From assembly GCA_039026955.1 (NCBI GenBank), contig JBCCLH010000014.1, positions 52,604-116,603 of the forward strand: a stretch of DNA of 64,000 bases, written 5' to 3'. Positions 25,924 to 36,513 of this stretch are shown here, one piece after another. How positions within the stretch are numbered: position 1 is the first letter of the stretch; each line of letters opens with the position of its first letter. The position numbers and the translations under genes are program-made. The notes below the pieces were generated by a model, which saw nothing but the letters and a program-made list of their open reading frames with translations, was not told where the DNA came from and searched no databases. Origin of the DNA: Kordia sp039026955 (GTDB lineage Bacteria > Bacteroidota > Bacteroidia > Flavobacteriales > Flavobacteriaceae).

Positions 25924-28900
25924 ATGAAAAAAAGATACCTACTTACACTATTCTTGATTTTCCTTGCATTGCAAACACACAGTGCATCGTCATCAATTAT
26001 AGCAAACAACACTACGACCATAATGCCTAACGCATCTATCAGCGTAGACATGACCTCCGTTTGCCAATACAATGATTCGCCCGTCATTACATTTACTGGT
26101 TCTAACGGAACTGCTCCGTATACGTTTGCGTATACTATATTTGATGGCACAAATACTACTACAGGAACTATTAATTCTCCTGTAAATGCTGATACTGCTA
26201 CATTAAATGTAAATACTTTAGTAGCTGGAACATTTACTTTTACACTAACTGATGTACAAGATGCAACTGGAGCAAATAATACTGCTACTGGAAGCGTTAC
26301 TGTTATGATTGATGAAGGACCAGACCCTACACTAAATGGTCCAAATCCCATTATGGATGGAGATATGACGGTATTTAGAGAATGTAATAATATGACTTCA
26401 ACGTTATCTTTTACCAACACATCAACAACTACTTCAACCTTTAATGCAAGCTATACCATTGATTGGGGTGATGGAAGTCCTATCTTCACTAGTACAACTG
26501 ATTGGGGCTTGCAAACACATACGTATGATGTAGGATTATATATATTGACATATACGATAACAGGTAATAATGGTTGCAATGCTAGTAGAACTTATACAGT
26601 CTTTGTGGGTTCCAATCCTGCAGTTTCATTAGGTAATCCAGGAAATACGGATATATGTAGTAACGAAGAATTAGTGTTTCCTGTCACTGGAATTGAAAAT
26701 AATCCACCAGGTACCGAATATATTGTAACTTTTAATGATGGAAGTCCTCCAATAACAATCCAACATGATCAAAATAACCTTCTTACAAATATTACACACA
26801 TATTTGCAAGTTCATCTTGTAACACAACGAGTTCTGATGGTAGTAACACCTATTCCAATTCTTTCTCAGCGAATATTGTAGCTCAAAATCCTTGTGGTTC
26901 CTCGTCTGTTGGTGTAGTTCCTATCTATGTTTCTGAACCTCCAGTACCAGACTTTACATTTCCAACGGAACCTACTTGTGTGAATACTGAGATTTGTTTT
27001 GAGGATTTGTCTATTGGAAATACTACTAACGGAAGTGATAGCAATTGCAGCACAAATCCTAATGTAATTTGGGAGATTACACCAACAAATTATACCATAA
27101 CTAGCGGAACATTAGGAAATGATTTTGGTTCAACAGATGCGTCTCTTTGGCAGACTGGTTCAGATATTTTATGTGTAAACTTTACGCAAGCAGGAACCTA
27201 CACTATTACACAAACAGTTGGAAACCGATGTGGCACGGATGTGATTTCACAAACCATCTGCATCGAAGAACCCGTAAATCCACAGTTTACTTTAAATACG
27301 CTTGATGGTTGTACACCTCTAGCAGTAAATACTACGAATAACACGGATCAATCTACGAGTTGTAATCCTGTGGAATACCAATGGCAAGTTACCTATACTT
27401 CAGATTTTTGTGGAGATGCGCCAGAAGATTGGAGTTTTGCCAACGGAACCTCAGCAACTTCGGCTGAGCCTGAATTCAATTTTGTAACACCGGGAACGTA
27501 TACGATTCAATTGGCAGGAACCAATTCGTGTGGAACTCAGAATACATCACAACAAGTAATTGTAAAACAACCGCCGACAGCCATCATTGATCCTGTTGGA
27601 ATTATTTGTAATACGACGATTATCAATCCGTCTGCAATAGTGGAAACCTGTACGAATAATGATGGTTCAGTTATGTACAATTGGCAATTTCCAGGAGCCA
27701 CACCTTCCAGTTCTACGTCAGCATCGCCTGGAGCTATTGATTATGGAGTTGCAGGAACGTATACGTATACGCTTCAAATCACCAACGATTGTGGAGTTTC
27801 GGCACAAGTTTCAGATACCTTTACGATTGAAGAAGTTCCTTCCATTACCAATACAAATTTGACACAGGAAATCTGTTCAGGAACTTCCTTTGCAGACATC
27901 AATCTCACCTCAGATGTCGCTGGAACCATCTTTTCATGGACAGCTGTAGGAACGGCAGGCATTAGTGGATTTTCACCCGCAGGTACAGGAGATATTTTAG
28001 GACAAGTCCTCACGACAACCAATACTGTAGCAGGAACGGTAACCTATACCGTAACACCAACGATAGGAAATTGTGATGGTTCTCCTGTAGATTTTGTCAT
28101 TACGGTGAATCCAGCACCAGAAATTACACAACAGCCGCAATCAAGTGTGGTATGTCAAAATGGAACACCAATTACTTTAAGTGTAGCTTCTTCCGATGCA
28201 TCGGCGCAATACCAATGGTATAGCAATACAGTCAATGCAAACACAGGTGGAACACCAATTGCAGGCGCAACCAATGCCGATTATGTCCCACCAACAGATA
28301 CAATAGGCGAACTATTTTATTATTGTGAAATTACTTTTGCAACTGGTGGATGTTCTAATATCAATTCGCAAGTAGCAAGTGTCACTGTGACGCCAAATGC
28401 TACGATTACAACACAACCAACTGCTACGCAAAGTTTATGTGTGGGAAGTACGATTGATACGCCTTTAACTGTAGCATTTACCGACGGAACAGGAACCGTT
28501 TCATATCAATGGTATAGCAATACAACGAATAGCAATACAGGCGGAACTGCCATTGCTGGTGCTACGAACGACACCTACACACCGCCAACTTTTACAACTG
28601 CAGGAACTTTTTATTATTATGTAGAACTTTCCTTTACACCAAGTAGCAATGGTTGTAATGATGTTGTAAGTGATGTAGCCGAAATTATTGTAGTGGACAA
28701 TCCAATGGTAGATGTACAACCAATCGTAACACAAACCTTATGTCAAAACAGCATGCCACAAGATTTGATAGTACAAGCTTCAGGTGGATTGGGAACATTT
28801 ACCTATCAATGGTTTAGCAATACGATCAATTCAAATACTGGTGGAACGCCAATTGCAGGTGCGACCAACGCTACTTTTACTCCACCAACAAATGCTGTGG

Positions 28901-31809
28901 GTACTTTGTATTATTACTGTGTCATTTCACAACCTGCGAGTGCAAGTTGTTCTACAGTGAGTACTACTTCTGAAGTAATTGTAAATCCTGTACCTGCTTT
29001 TGACATGCAACCACAATCACAAGAACTCTGCTTAGGAGAAATAGTCAATGCACTTACGGTAAGTTTTACGAATGGCGTAGGCACACCAACCTATCAATGG
29101 TATTCCAATACGGTAGACGATGTGACTTCAGGAACTGCTCTCACAGGAGAAACGACTGCGACTTACACACCATCAGTTACTACAACAGGAACAACCTATT
29201 ATTATTGTATTATTACGTTTCCAACTGGTGGATGTGCTGAAACTACTTCAAATACAGCAGAAATCATCGTCAACGAAACGCCAAGTATCAGCAATTTTAC
29301 AGAAACGATCTGTAGTGGTGATAGTTTTACGGTGACACCAGATGCGTCAAACGGAGATATTGTTCCAGCAACGACTACATACACGTGGACAGCACCAACC
29401 ATTGCGCCTGCGGGAAGTATTATAGGTGCCAGTGCTGAGACGAATCCACAAGCGAATATCAGTCAAACATTAACAAATATAACTGCTGCACCAGCAACCG
29501 TTACCTATACAGTAAAGCCAACCGCAGGGATTTGTGTCGGAACACCATTTACAGTAACCGTTACCGTAAATCCAGCGATTTCAGCAAATATTACCATTAC
29601 TCAAATAGATTGTTTTGCGGCTAATAATGGAGAAATTATCACCAATATTACAGGCGGAGTACCATTTACCACAGGCGATCCATATATCCTTTCGTGGACA
29701 GGTCCTGGCGGATTTACGTCTAGTGATGCTACTATTTCCAATCTAGCTCCTGGAGATTATACACTATCTGTGCAAGATGCGGGCGGTTGTCCATTCTCAG
29801 AAACCTATACCATTACAGAACCTGCTGAGTTGCTTCTCGCGGTAGATACTGAAAGTTCCATTAGTTGTTTTGGTGCAAATGATGGAGAAATTGCCATCAC
29901 TGTGACTGGCGGAACGACAAATTACAGTTATAACTGGACACGAAACGGAGCTGCTTTTTCAATGGATGAAGACATTTCAAACCTTCAAGCAGGAACTTAT
30001 GAACTCACGCTAACGGATGCGAATGGTTGTGGACCAATTACTCAAACGTTTGTCATTACAGAACCAAGCGAATTGATGGCTTCTTTGGTAAGTCAAACCA
30101 ACGTAGCTTGTTTCGGAGATACAGATGGAATGATTGATGTCAATATCACTGGTGGAACACCAACCGAAACAGCGCCTGGTGTATTTGAATATACGTACGC
30201 TTGGACAGGTCCAAATGGTTTTACTAGTACAGATCAAAACTTGAGCAGTCTAGAAGCAGGAACGTATACTCTTACCGTTACGGATCAAAATGGTTGTGAC
30301 GATACGTTGAGTGTGGTCATTACACAGCCAGATGAGATTTTCATTACATTTACTTCGACAGAGCCGTTGTGTTTTGACGACAACAATGCATCCATCACCA
30401 TTACAAGTATTACTGGTGGTTCAGGCTCCTACACAATCACATGGAGCAATTTGGGAGAAGGAATGAGTCAAAACAACTTATCTTCAGGCGATTACACGAT
30501 TACGGTTACCGATTCAAACAATTGTACAGCTTCAGTAACTGTGACCATTCCGCCACCAATATCATTTACGGTGGCGCCTGTTGTACAGCAAATTTCTTGT
30601 TTTGGTGCGAATAATGGTAGTATCAACTTGAACTTTCAAGGAGGACAAGAACCTATTGAATTTGCATGGGCAGACGATCCAAATGCAGGTACAGAACGCA
30701 ACAATTTAGCTCCAGGCGCATATACGGTGAATATTACCGATGCAACACCTTGTAGCTACACGGAAACTTTTATCATTGTGGAACCTGCCGAACTGATCTT
30801 ATCGGGGAACATTACCAATGCGTTGGATTGTGACGATGCGAGTTCTGGTGCGATTAATTTATTAATCTCTGGAGGTTCTGAACCGTATACCGTAAGTTGG
30901 TCCAATGGGGAAACTACAGAAGATTTAGATAGTATTACTGCCGGCGATTATGTCGCAACGGTCGTAGATGCCAATGGTTGTGATGCGACGGCGAGTTTTA
31001 CAATCATTCGTCCGCCAGCTATTGTGATTGATGTAGATACAGAAACCATTGTGAATTGTGCAAACTTTACAGCAAGTCAACGATTCACGGCACAAGTTTC
31101 CGGAGGTGTACCGCCATTCTCCCTAAACTGGTCTAGCGGAATTGTGACAGGTACAAATAATGAAATGATGACCACTACTCAAAACGGTCTTGTCATTCTA
31201 GAAGCTACCGATGCCTTGGGTTGTGTAAGCAGCTACACCTTCGAAGTAGACATTCCTGAATATAGTAATGCGGATTTCACCTTAACCTCTATTGCCTTCG
31301 AAACCTTCGGAATTTATTCGCAAATAGATCCAATACAATTTACCAATACCACTACAGGAGATTACATTAGTGTTTCATGGGATTTTGGTGATGGAAACTT
31401 TTCGAATGAAGAAAATCCCGTGCATTCATATGCCTCTCCAGGAACTTATATTGTTACACAAACCGTAACCTTCCCTGAAGGATGTGTCTATACAAGAATT
31501 ATCAGTTTAGAAATTGATAAAGGATATAAGCTCGAATTGCCTACAGGTTTTACACCTAACGAAGATGGTTTAAATGACTTATTCAGACCTATTTTTGTAG
31601 GTTTAAATTCGATGGAACTCAATATTTATGATACTTGGGGAAGCTTAATTTATTCGGAGTCTGGCGATAATATTCGAGGTTGGAATGGAAAAGTTGGAAA
31701 AAGCAAACCCGAAAATTCTGAAAACGGAAATTATTATTACACATTCACTGCAAAAACGTTCTTTGGAAAAACAGTTGAAAAAAGCGGTGCTTTCACACTA
31801 ATTCTTTAA
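25924..31809 (+). CDS. Giant SprB-like surface adhesin with T9SS type B C-terminal sorting domain
   Basis: 1961 residues. Signal peptide 1-22, then a PKD-like domain near residue 180 (DWGDGSPIF) and further Ig/PKD-like units. At least four Ig-like repeats follow with a Q(Y/F)QW(Y/F)SNT core starting near residues 763, 861, 961 and 1057. About six or seven SprB repeats (SCFGANDGEI..TGG...NL.AGTY.LT.TD.NGC) lie between about 1226 and 1710. A PKD domain is near 1818 (WDFGDGNFSNEENPVHSYA), and the gliding-type C-terminal domain from about 1869 (LPTGFTPNEDGLNDLF...) is exported by the type IX system. Followed after 7 nt by a PorP/SprF gene, its expected partner. Predicted cell-surface adhesin for gliding or attachment. 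Confidence 0.92.
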   Translation: MKKRYLLTLFLIFLALQTHSASSSIIANNTTTIMPNASISVDMTSVCQYNDSPVITFTGSNGTAPYTFAYTIFDGTNTTTGTINSPVNADTATLNVNTLVAGTFTFTLTDVQDATGANNTATGSVTVMIDEGPDPTLNGPNPIMDGDMTVFRECNNMTSTLSFTNTSTTTSTFNASYTIDWGDGSPIFTSTTDWGLQTHTYDVGLYILTYTITGNNGCNASRTYTVFVGSNPAVSLGNPGNTDICSNEELVFPVTGIENNPPGTEYIVTFNDGSPPITIQHDQNNLLTNITHIFASSSCNTTSSDGSNTYSNSFSANIVAQNPCGSSSVGVVPIYVSEPPVPDFTFPTEPTCVNTEICFEDLSIGNTTNGSDSNCSTNPNVIWEITPTNYTITSGTLGNDFGSTDASLWQTGSDILCVNFTQAGTYTITQTVGNRCGTDVISQTICIEEPVNPQFTLNTLDGCTPLAVNTTNNTDQSTSCNPVEYQWQVTYTSDFCGDAPEDWSFANGTSATSAEPEFNFVTPGTYTIQLAGTNSCGTQNTSQQVIVKQPPTAIIDPVGIICNTTIINPSAIVETCTNNDGSVMYNWQFPGATPSSSTSASPGAIDYGVAGTYTYTLQITNDCGVSAQVSDTFTIEEVPSITNTNLTQEICSGTSFADINLTSDVAGTIFSWTAVGTAGISGFSPAGTGDILGQVLTTTNTVAGTVTYTVTPTIGNCDGSPVDFVITVNPAPEITQQPQSSVVCQNGTPITLSVASSDASAQYQWYSNTVNANTGGTPIAGATNADYVPPTDTIGELFYYCEITFATGGCSNINSQVASVTVTPNATITTQPTATQSLCVGSTIDTPLTVAFTDGTGTVSYQWYSNTTNSNTGGTAIAGATNDTYTPPTFTTAGTFYYYVELSFTPSSNGCNDVVSDVAEIIVVDNPMVDVQPIVTQTLCQNSMPQDLIVQASGGLGTFTYQWFSNTINSNTGGTPIAGATNATFTPPTNAVGTLYYYCVISQPASASCSTVSTTSEVIVNPVPAFDMQPQSQELCLGEIVNALTVSFTNGVGTPTYQWYSNTVDDVTSGTALTGETTATYTPSVTTTGTTYYYCIITFPTGGCAETTSNTAEIIVNETPSISNFTETICSGDSFTVTPDASNGDIVPATTTYTWTAPTIAPAGSIIGASAETNPQANISQTLTNITAAPATVTYTVKPTAGICVGTPFTVTVTVNPAISANITITQIDCFAANNGEIITNITGGVPFTTGDPYILSWTGPGGFTSSDATISNLAPGDYTLSVQDAGGCPFSETYTITEPAELLLAVDTESSISCFGANDGEIAITVTGGTTNYSYNWTRNGAAFSMDEDISNLQAGTYELTLTDANGCGPITQTFVITEPSELMASLVSQTNVACFGDTDGMIDVNITGGTPTETAPGVFEYTYAWTGPNGFTSTDQNLSSLEAGTYTLTVTDQNGCDDTLSVVITQPDEIFITFTSTEPLCFDDNNASITITSITGGSGSYTITWSNLGEGMSQNNLSSGDYTITVTDSNNCTASVTVTIPPPISFTVAPVVQQISCFGANNGSINLNFQGGQEPIEFAWADDPNAGTERNNLAPGAYTVNITDATPCSYTETFIIVEPAELILSGNITNALDCDDASSGAINLLISGGSEPYTVSWSNGETTEDLDSITAGDYVATVVDANGCDATASFTIIRPPAIVIDVDTETIVNCANFTASQRFTAQVSGGVPPFSLNWSSGIVTGTNNEMMTTTQNGLVILEATDALGCVSSYTFEVDIPEYSNADFTLTSIAFETFGIYSQIDPIQFTNTTTGDYISVSWDFGDGNFSNEENPVHSYASPGTYIVTQTVTFPEGCVYTRIISLEIDKGYKLELPTGFTPNEDGLNDLFRPIFVGLNSMELNIYDTWGSLIYSESGDNIRGWNGKVGKSKPENSENGNYYYTFTAKTFFGKTVEKSGAFTLIL

Positions 31810-31816
31810 GTAAGAC

Positions 31817-32824
31817 ATGAAAATCAAATTTTTAATTTTTAGCATCGCACTGTTATTTACAACGTACAAAATACAAGCGCAAGATCCTATATTTACACAA
31901 TATTATCTTATTCCTGAAACATTGAATCCTGGTTTTTCTGGTAGTTCAGAAGCTCCGTACGTTGGTGTTTTACAAAGAATACAATGGCCATCCTTAGATT
32001 TGAAAGTACAAACAAGTTATGCATTTGGTAGTTTTTGGATAGAAGAAGCCAATAGTGGAATTGGGTTTAATGCCATCAGACAAACTGAAAGCTTTAACGA
32101 TTACAGACTTCAACAATTTAATGTGAACTACGCATATCGAGTACAGCTATCTGATGAATGGTTTTTTAGACCTGGCATCGAAATAGGTTGGGGATTTAAA
32201 GATTTTAACTTTCAAAATCTGCTTTTAGAAGATCAAATAAATATCAATAGTGGTGTTAATAGTCCAACTTCTATTGATCCGTTAACGCCGAATACTACGG
32301 TAAATTATGTAGATATTTCGGCAGGAATGGTATTTAATACGCGCAATTCTTGGATCGGATTTTCATTAAAACACATCAACAGACCCAATATTTCACTGAG
32401 AGATGAAAGAAATGAACCTTTGGAAATGCTTTTATCGGTGAATACAGGGTATGAAATTAAGCTCTTAGATATGGTTGATATTGCCTTTTTACCCAATGAA
32501 GCAAAATTGATTGTCACAGGAAATTATATGCGACAAGGCAGATTTGATCGTTTGGATATGGGAACCATTTTCGATTTTGAACGTTTTCTTGCTGGTGCTA
32601 CATTTTCTATGGACGTTTTTGACAGAACTCCGAACAGTCATGTATTAACCTCTATCAATCCTTTTTTTGGCGTTCGTATCACGGATGATATGCGATTTGG
32701 CGTTTCGTATGATATTAATACCTCAAGTATTGGAAGAACCAATGGTGTATATGAATTCTCATTAACTTACCGCTTTACCTCTCGTTATGAAGATTGTTAT
32801 GGTTGTCCAACTTATATTAAATAG
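31817..32824 (+). CDS. PorP/SprF family type IX secretion partner protein
   Basis: 335 residues. The signal peptide ends in KIQAQ, then DPIFTQYYLIPETLNPGFSG, the hallmark start of PorP/SprF proteins, followed by a beta-barrel-like sequence ending YRFTSRYEDCYGCPTYIK. Members sit in the outer membrane and are needed for secretion or anchoring of their cognate SprB-like substrate, whose gene ends 7 nt upstream. A single-transcript pair with the adhesin. Confidence 0.92.
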   Translation: MKIKFLIFSIALLFTTYKIQAQDPIFTQYYLIPETLNPGFSGSSEAPYVGVLQRIQWPSLDLKVQTSYAFGSFWIEEANSGIGFNAIRQTESFNDYRLQQFNVNYAYRVQLSDEWFFRPGIEIGWGFKDFNFQNLLLEDQININSGVNSPTSIDPLTPNTTVNYVDISAGMVFNTRNSWIGFSLKHINRPNISLRDERNEPLEMLLSVNTGYEIKLLDMVDIAFLPNEAKLIVTGNYMRQGRFDRLDMGTIFDFERFLAGATFSMDVFDRTPNSHVLTSINPFFGVRITDDMRFGVSYDINTSSIGRTNGVYEFSLTYRFTSRYEDCYGCPTYIK

Positions 32825-32884
32825 TATAAATTTGACTCGCAAAGAAAATATATTTTAGTCGCTTAGCCCATTAAGATTAAAACC

Positions 32885-34720
32885 ATGTACATCGTACTAA
32901 TTATACTCATTGTGACCATAACACTATTTGTGTGGGGAAAATTTACACCAGATATTGTGGCGCTCATGTCTATGTTGAGTTTGTTCTTAACAGGTGTATT
33001 AGATTTGCAAGAAACACTAAGCGGATTTAGCAATCCAACTGTCATTATGATTGCTTCCTTGTTTATTATTGGCGAAGGATTGTCGCAAACAGGTTGGACC
33101 GCGTTGGCAGGACAAAAATTTGTGCAATGGGCAGGAAAAAGTGTGCCTAAATTATTAGTTTTGGTGAGTTTGGGTGCTGGTGTCTTATCAGGATTTGTCA
33201 GCAATACAGGAACAGTTGCCACCTTGCTTCCCGTAAGTGTTTCTGCAGCATGGAGCATTGGAACAGTTCCTTCCAAAATATTAATGCCTGTAGCTTTTGG
33301 CTCAAATACTGGCGGATTGTTAACCTTAACGGGAACACCACCAAATATCATTGCCAGTAATGCGTTGGCTGAAAACGGTTATGAATCCTTTTCCTTTTTT
33401 GAATTTGCACTGATTGGTGTGCCATTATTGATCATTTCTATTCTCTATTTTAGATATATCGGATTTAAAATTTTACCAAAAAATACCACAGACAATCAAC
33501 CTGTAAATATCGATTCGGAAATGCACGAATGGATTGAAAATTATAGCGTTGGCGACAATATTTACCGTTTGCGTATTCGTTCTATGTCACCGATGATTGA
33601 TACCAAAATCAGCAAGTGGAAGTTTGAAGAAAATAATATTTCCGTGATCCGTTTGCGAAGACGTTTTCCAAATCCCTTGAAAGGAATCAAGCGCTTTGTG
33701 GAGTTCCCAACAGCAGATACCGAACTACGCTATCACGACATCATAACGGTAAAAGGAGACACAAAAAACATCAATGAATTTGTGATCAACTACCATTTAG
33801 GAATCCTTCCTTTTAAAAATGACAATGACGATTTAAAAGAAGAATTTATCAATCAGGAAGTGGGTATGGCGGAAATGATTGTGACGCCGAACTCACTCGT
33901 TTTAGGACATAATATTCCGATGGGATTGTATTTGAAACAAGCGGACATTCAATTATTGGCAGCCTCTCGAAATAACAAACCGCTTCGCGATAAAAATGTA
34001 GCTGTTAAAGCTGGTGATGCGTTTATCATTCGCGGTACGTGGGAACGTATTGAAGCACTAAAAAACATGTACAAAAATATTGTCATCTCTGGAAGTCCTG
34101 AAAGTATGTCAAAAAATGTAGACAAGCTCACCTACAAATCCTATATTTCGTTAGGCATGTTACTGCTAATGATCGTTTTATTAGTCTTTAAAATTGTCCC
34201 TGGCGCGATTGCCGCAATGATTGCTGCTGGATTTATTTTAATTACAGGTTGTGTGCCGATGGCGAAAGCCTACAAAGGCATCAGTTGGATTAGTGTCGTC
34301 ATGATTGCCGCCATGATTCCTATGGGATTGGCTTTGCAAAAAACAGGTGTCGCCGAACTGGCAGCGAATAGTTTGGTAAACACGTTAGGAAGCGTGCATC
34401 CAAGTGTCTTATTAGGCGGAATATTTTTATTGACGACGTTGTTTAGTCAAGCAATTAACAATTCTGCCACTGCTGTGTTAATGGCGCCTATTGCGATTAT
34501 TGCTGCACAATCGTTGAAAATTTCGCCTGCACCATTTATGATTGTCGTTGCCATTAGTGCTTCTACTGCATTCTTAACTCCCGTTGGGACGACTACTAAT
34601 GCCATGGTGATGTCCGCAGGTGATTATAAGTTTATCGATTATGTAAAAGTCGGTGCGCCGTTGTTGTTGCTTTTCTTTATTGTTTCGATGGTGTTGGTAC
34701 CGCTGATTTGGTCTTTTTAA
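32885..34720 (+). CDS. SLC13-family permease with two RCK_C (TrkA-C) domains
   Basis: 611 residues. Hydrophobic helices 1-190 and 420-611 hold the transport core: GLSQTGWTALAG, SNTGTVATLLPVSVS, NTGGLLTLTGTPPNIIAS and the second-half match INNSATAVLMAPIAI...VGTTTNAMV. The cytoplasmic middle contains two TrkA-C domains (around 215-300 and 315-400, with ELRYHDIITVKGD and AVKAGDAFIIRGTWERI). Sodium-coupled anion transport (dicarboxylate or sulfate) is typical of the family; the substrate is not determinable here. Independent of the SprB pair. Confidence 0.9.
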   Translation: MYIVLIILIVTITLFVWGKFTPDIVALMSMLSLFLTGVLDLQETLSGFSNPTVIMIASLFIIGEGLSQTGWTALAGQKFVQWAGKSVPKLLVLVSLGAGVLSGFVSNTGTVATLLPVSVSAAWSIGTVPSKILMPVAFGSNTGGLLTLTGTPPNIIASNALAENGYESFSFFEFALIGVPLLIISILYFRYIGFKILPKNTTDNQPVNIDSEMHEWIENYSVGDNIYRLRIRSMSPMIDTKISKWKFEENNISVIRLRRRFPNPLKGIKRFVEFPTADTELRYHDIITVKGDTKNINEFVINYHLGILPFKNDNDDLKEEFINQEVGMAEMIVTPNSLVLGHNIPMGLYLKQADIQLLAASRNNKPLRDKNVAVKAGDAFIIRGTWERIEALKNMYKNIVISGSPESMSKNVDKLTYKSYISLGMLLLMIVLLVFKIVPGAIAAMIAAGFILITGCVPMAKAYKGISWISVVMIAAMIPMGLALQKTGVAELAANSLVNTLGSVHPSVLLGGIFLLTTLFSQAINNSATAVLMAPIAIIAAQSLKISPAPFMIVVAISASTAFLTPVGTTTNAMVMSAGDYKFIDYVKVGAPLLLLFFIVSMVLVPLIWSF

Positions 34721-34756
34721 GAGAAATTGCTCATAAAATATATAGTTTCAAAGTAC

Positions 34757-34822
34757 TTCTCGATACTATTTTCTGTCTATCTCGACTGCGCTCGACATGA
34801 CAGAAAATCACTCGAAGTGACG
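34757..34822 (-). repeat. Modular palindromic repeat, copy 11, with nested repeat
   Basis: TTCTCGATACT and CACTCGAAGTGACG enclose the stem ATTTTCTGTC/GACAGAAAAT, whose loop contains CTCGACTGCGCTCGA, the half-arm of copy 1 (7091-7163). Confidence 0.8.
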
Positions 34823-34858
34823 ATTGTATTTTGAAGTTTTTGGGTTGACAGATACTAA

Positions 34859-34912
34859 CGTCAGTTCGAGTGCCAAATCTCAGATTTGGTGTATCGAGAA
34901 CAGCTTTGAATA
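34859..34912 (+). repeat. Modular palindromic repeat, copy 12
   Basis: CGTCAGTTCGAGTG, inner stem CCAAATCT-C-AGATTTGG, then TGTATCGAGAAC. Confidence 0.85.
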
Positions 34913-34987
34913 TCATAATAGTTCTCTATGCAATTTTCTTTATTTGATTACGAAAAACCACTTCCTTTAGACGTTTTTTTTTAATAT

Positions 34988-35086
34988 ACTGATTTGAAAA
35001 TGTGCCAATGCTTTTTTCAAAGACTATTTCTGCTTTTATTTGAACAGATTGCCACTCTCCAATCAAGTTGGAGATCGCAATGACGA
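34988..35086. repeat. Second repeat family (GATTGCCAC...TCGCAATGACG), copy 2
   Basis: Same outer sequence as 16087-16172, but the inner part is TCTCCAA-TCA-AGTTGGAGA, a different perfect-type stem. Confidence 0.75.
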
Positions 35087-35139
35087 ATTATAGATTTTAT
35101 TGTTGAAATTGAACTCAAACTTGAATCTGAAATACTAAA

Positions 35140-35185
35140 CGTCAGTTCGAGTGTCCTGAACTTGATTCAGGATCTATCGAGAACA
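35140..35185 (+). repeat. Modular palindromic repeat, copy 13
   Basis: CGTCAGTTCGAGTG, inner stem TCCTGAA-CTTGA-TTCAGGA, TATCGAGAAC. The 34721-35262 gap between convergent genes contains only these repeats. Confidence 0.85.
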
Positions 35186-35262
35186 ACTATGGATTCTTCT
35201 AGTTTATAGGTTTATGAGTTGAGGAGTTTAGTTTGAAAATGTAGCATCAAACTCACAAAAAA

Positions 35263-36513
35263 TCAATCATACCTGCGCTTGATAAACCATTTCCCATCAA
35301 AGCTAAAATTGATGGTCAATAGATGAAAATTTTCCTGAATGAGTCCGTTGGAAACACGTCCTTTTTGACCGTAAGAATAGGAAATATTCAGCATGGAATT
35401 TGTACGAGCCGAAATTGGCAATCCGACACCTGCGCTAAAGGTATAATTTTCTACGCGATAGTCGTTTACTTTTAAATTTCCGCTGTCGTAATTAAATCCT
35501 GCTCTATAGAAAATACGATCCCAGTATTTGATACCTCTTGTATTTTTTCGATAAGAAAGTCCTAATCCAAAAATATGTTGATCTACATATTCACCTAAGT
35601 AATCGCGCTGATCGGTGGCATTCCAAAAACTGTGTTGGTAGTCTGCATTTAGTTGTAATTTATTGTCTAAAAAATTGCTAAAAAGTCCAAATCCAAGTTC
35701 TAACGGCAGTTCAAAGTCTTCTAGCGTATTGTCTTCTTCACGAGAAGTGATTGTGGCAGTTCCAATAGTTTCGATGGTACGTGCTTGACTTCCATTTAAA
35801 AAAGCGGGCGATTTCATATTCAATCCAAAAGACAATCGTTCTGACCAATCGTATTGCAATCCGACATCAAAGCGAAATCCCGAATAATAGTTTTCTTCTG
35901 TAATGACCAAAGCCGTATCTTCAATCAAATTGGTTTCCGTTTCGTCAATCGCTCCAAATAGCACAGAACCACTCGCACCTACTCGAAAGTTATCAGTAAC
36001 GCTGTATCCGTAACTAAGCTTAAAGTCGTTCAATCCGCCAGAACCGTTGACATTGGTGAAAAACGTATCCGTTGTTCCTTCAATATTATTTTCCAGACCG
36101 ATCAAAATATAGCCAACATTCGTAAACGGAATCAGCGAAATCCCAACTCCCGATTTTTCCGAAATTGGAAATGCCAATGAAATGTTAGAAAAGTTTGCAT
36201 TAAAGCGACTTTCTTCCACAATAGAGTTGACGATAGTTTCACGTTGCGCTTTGATTCCAACATCAAATAGAAATGATTTTTGCGTCATTCGCCCTAAAGA
36301 GGCTGGATTTTTATCATTTATATTCGTTAACGAAGGCATTGCAAAACCCAATTTCCCAAGCGAATTGATGATTCCGACTCCTGTATCATTAGGCACACCC
36401 AAACCATACAGCGAATATGGCGAACTTGACAAACTTCCGCTTTGCGCATGCATTTTATACAATCCAACTGTACTCAATACAAGCGCACATAAAACACTAC
36501 TCTTCCTCTTCAT
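35263..36513 (-). CDS. Outer-membrane beta-barrel protein (FadL-like)
   Basis: 416 residues from the ATG at 36513 (another ATG at 36522). The signal peptide ends in KMHAQ. The mature N-terminus (LSSSPYSLYGLGVPND, GKLGFAMPSLTNINDKNPAS) and repeated amphipathic strands with VGASGSVLFGAI and FSAGVGLPIS are typical of FadL/OmpP1-like barrels found in Bacteroidota. The start overlaps the 3' end of the DUF4270 gene by 17 nt, so the two are coupled. Possible hydrophobic-compound uptake or a structural role; not certain. Confidence 0.75.
   Translation of the reverse strand: MKRKSSVLCALVLSTVGLYKMHAQSGSLSSSPYSLYGLGVPNDTGVGIINSLGKLGFAMPSLTNINDKNPASLGRMTQKSFLFDVGIKAQRETIVNSIVEESRFNANFSNISLAFPISEKSGVGISLIPFTNVGYILIGLENNIEGTTDTFFTNVNGSGGLNDFKLSYGYSVTDNFRVGASGSVLFGAIDETETNLIEDTALVITEENYYSGFRFDVGLQYDWSERLSFGLNMKSPAFLNGSQARTIETIGTATITSREEDNTLEDFELPLELGFGLFSNFLDNKLQLNADYQHSFWNATDQRDYLGEYVDQHIFGLGLSYRKNTRGIKYWDRIFYRAGFNYDSGNLKVNDYRVENYTFSAGVGLPISARTNSMLNISYSYGQKGRVSNGLIQENFHLLTINFSFDGKWFIKRRYD

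Noticed and set aside
25911..30237. Antisense open frames inside the SprB-like gene
   Set aside because: They are shadows of the repetitive Thr-rich adhesin gene.
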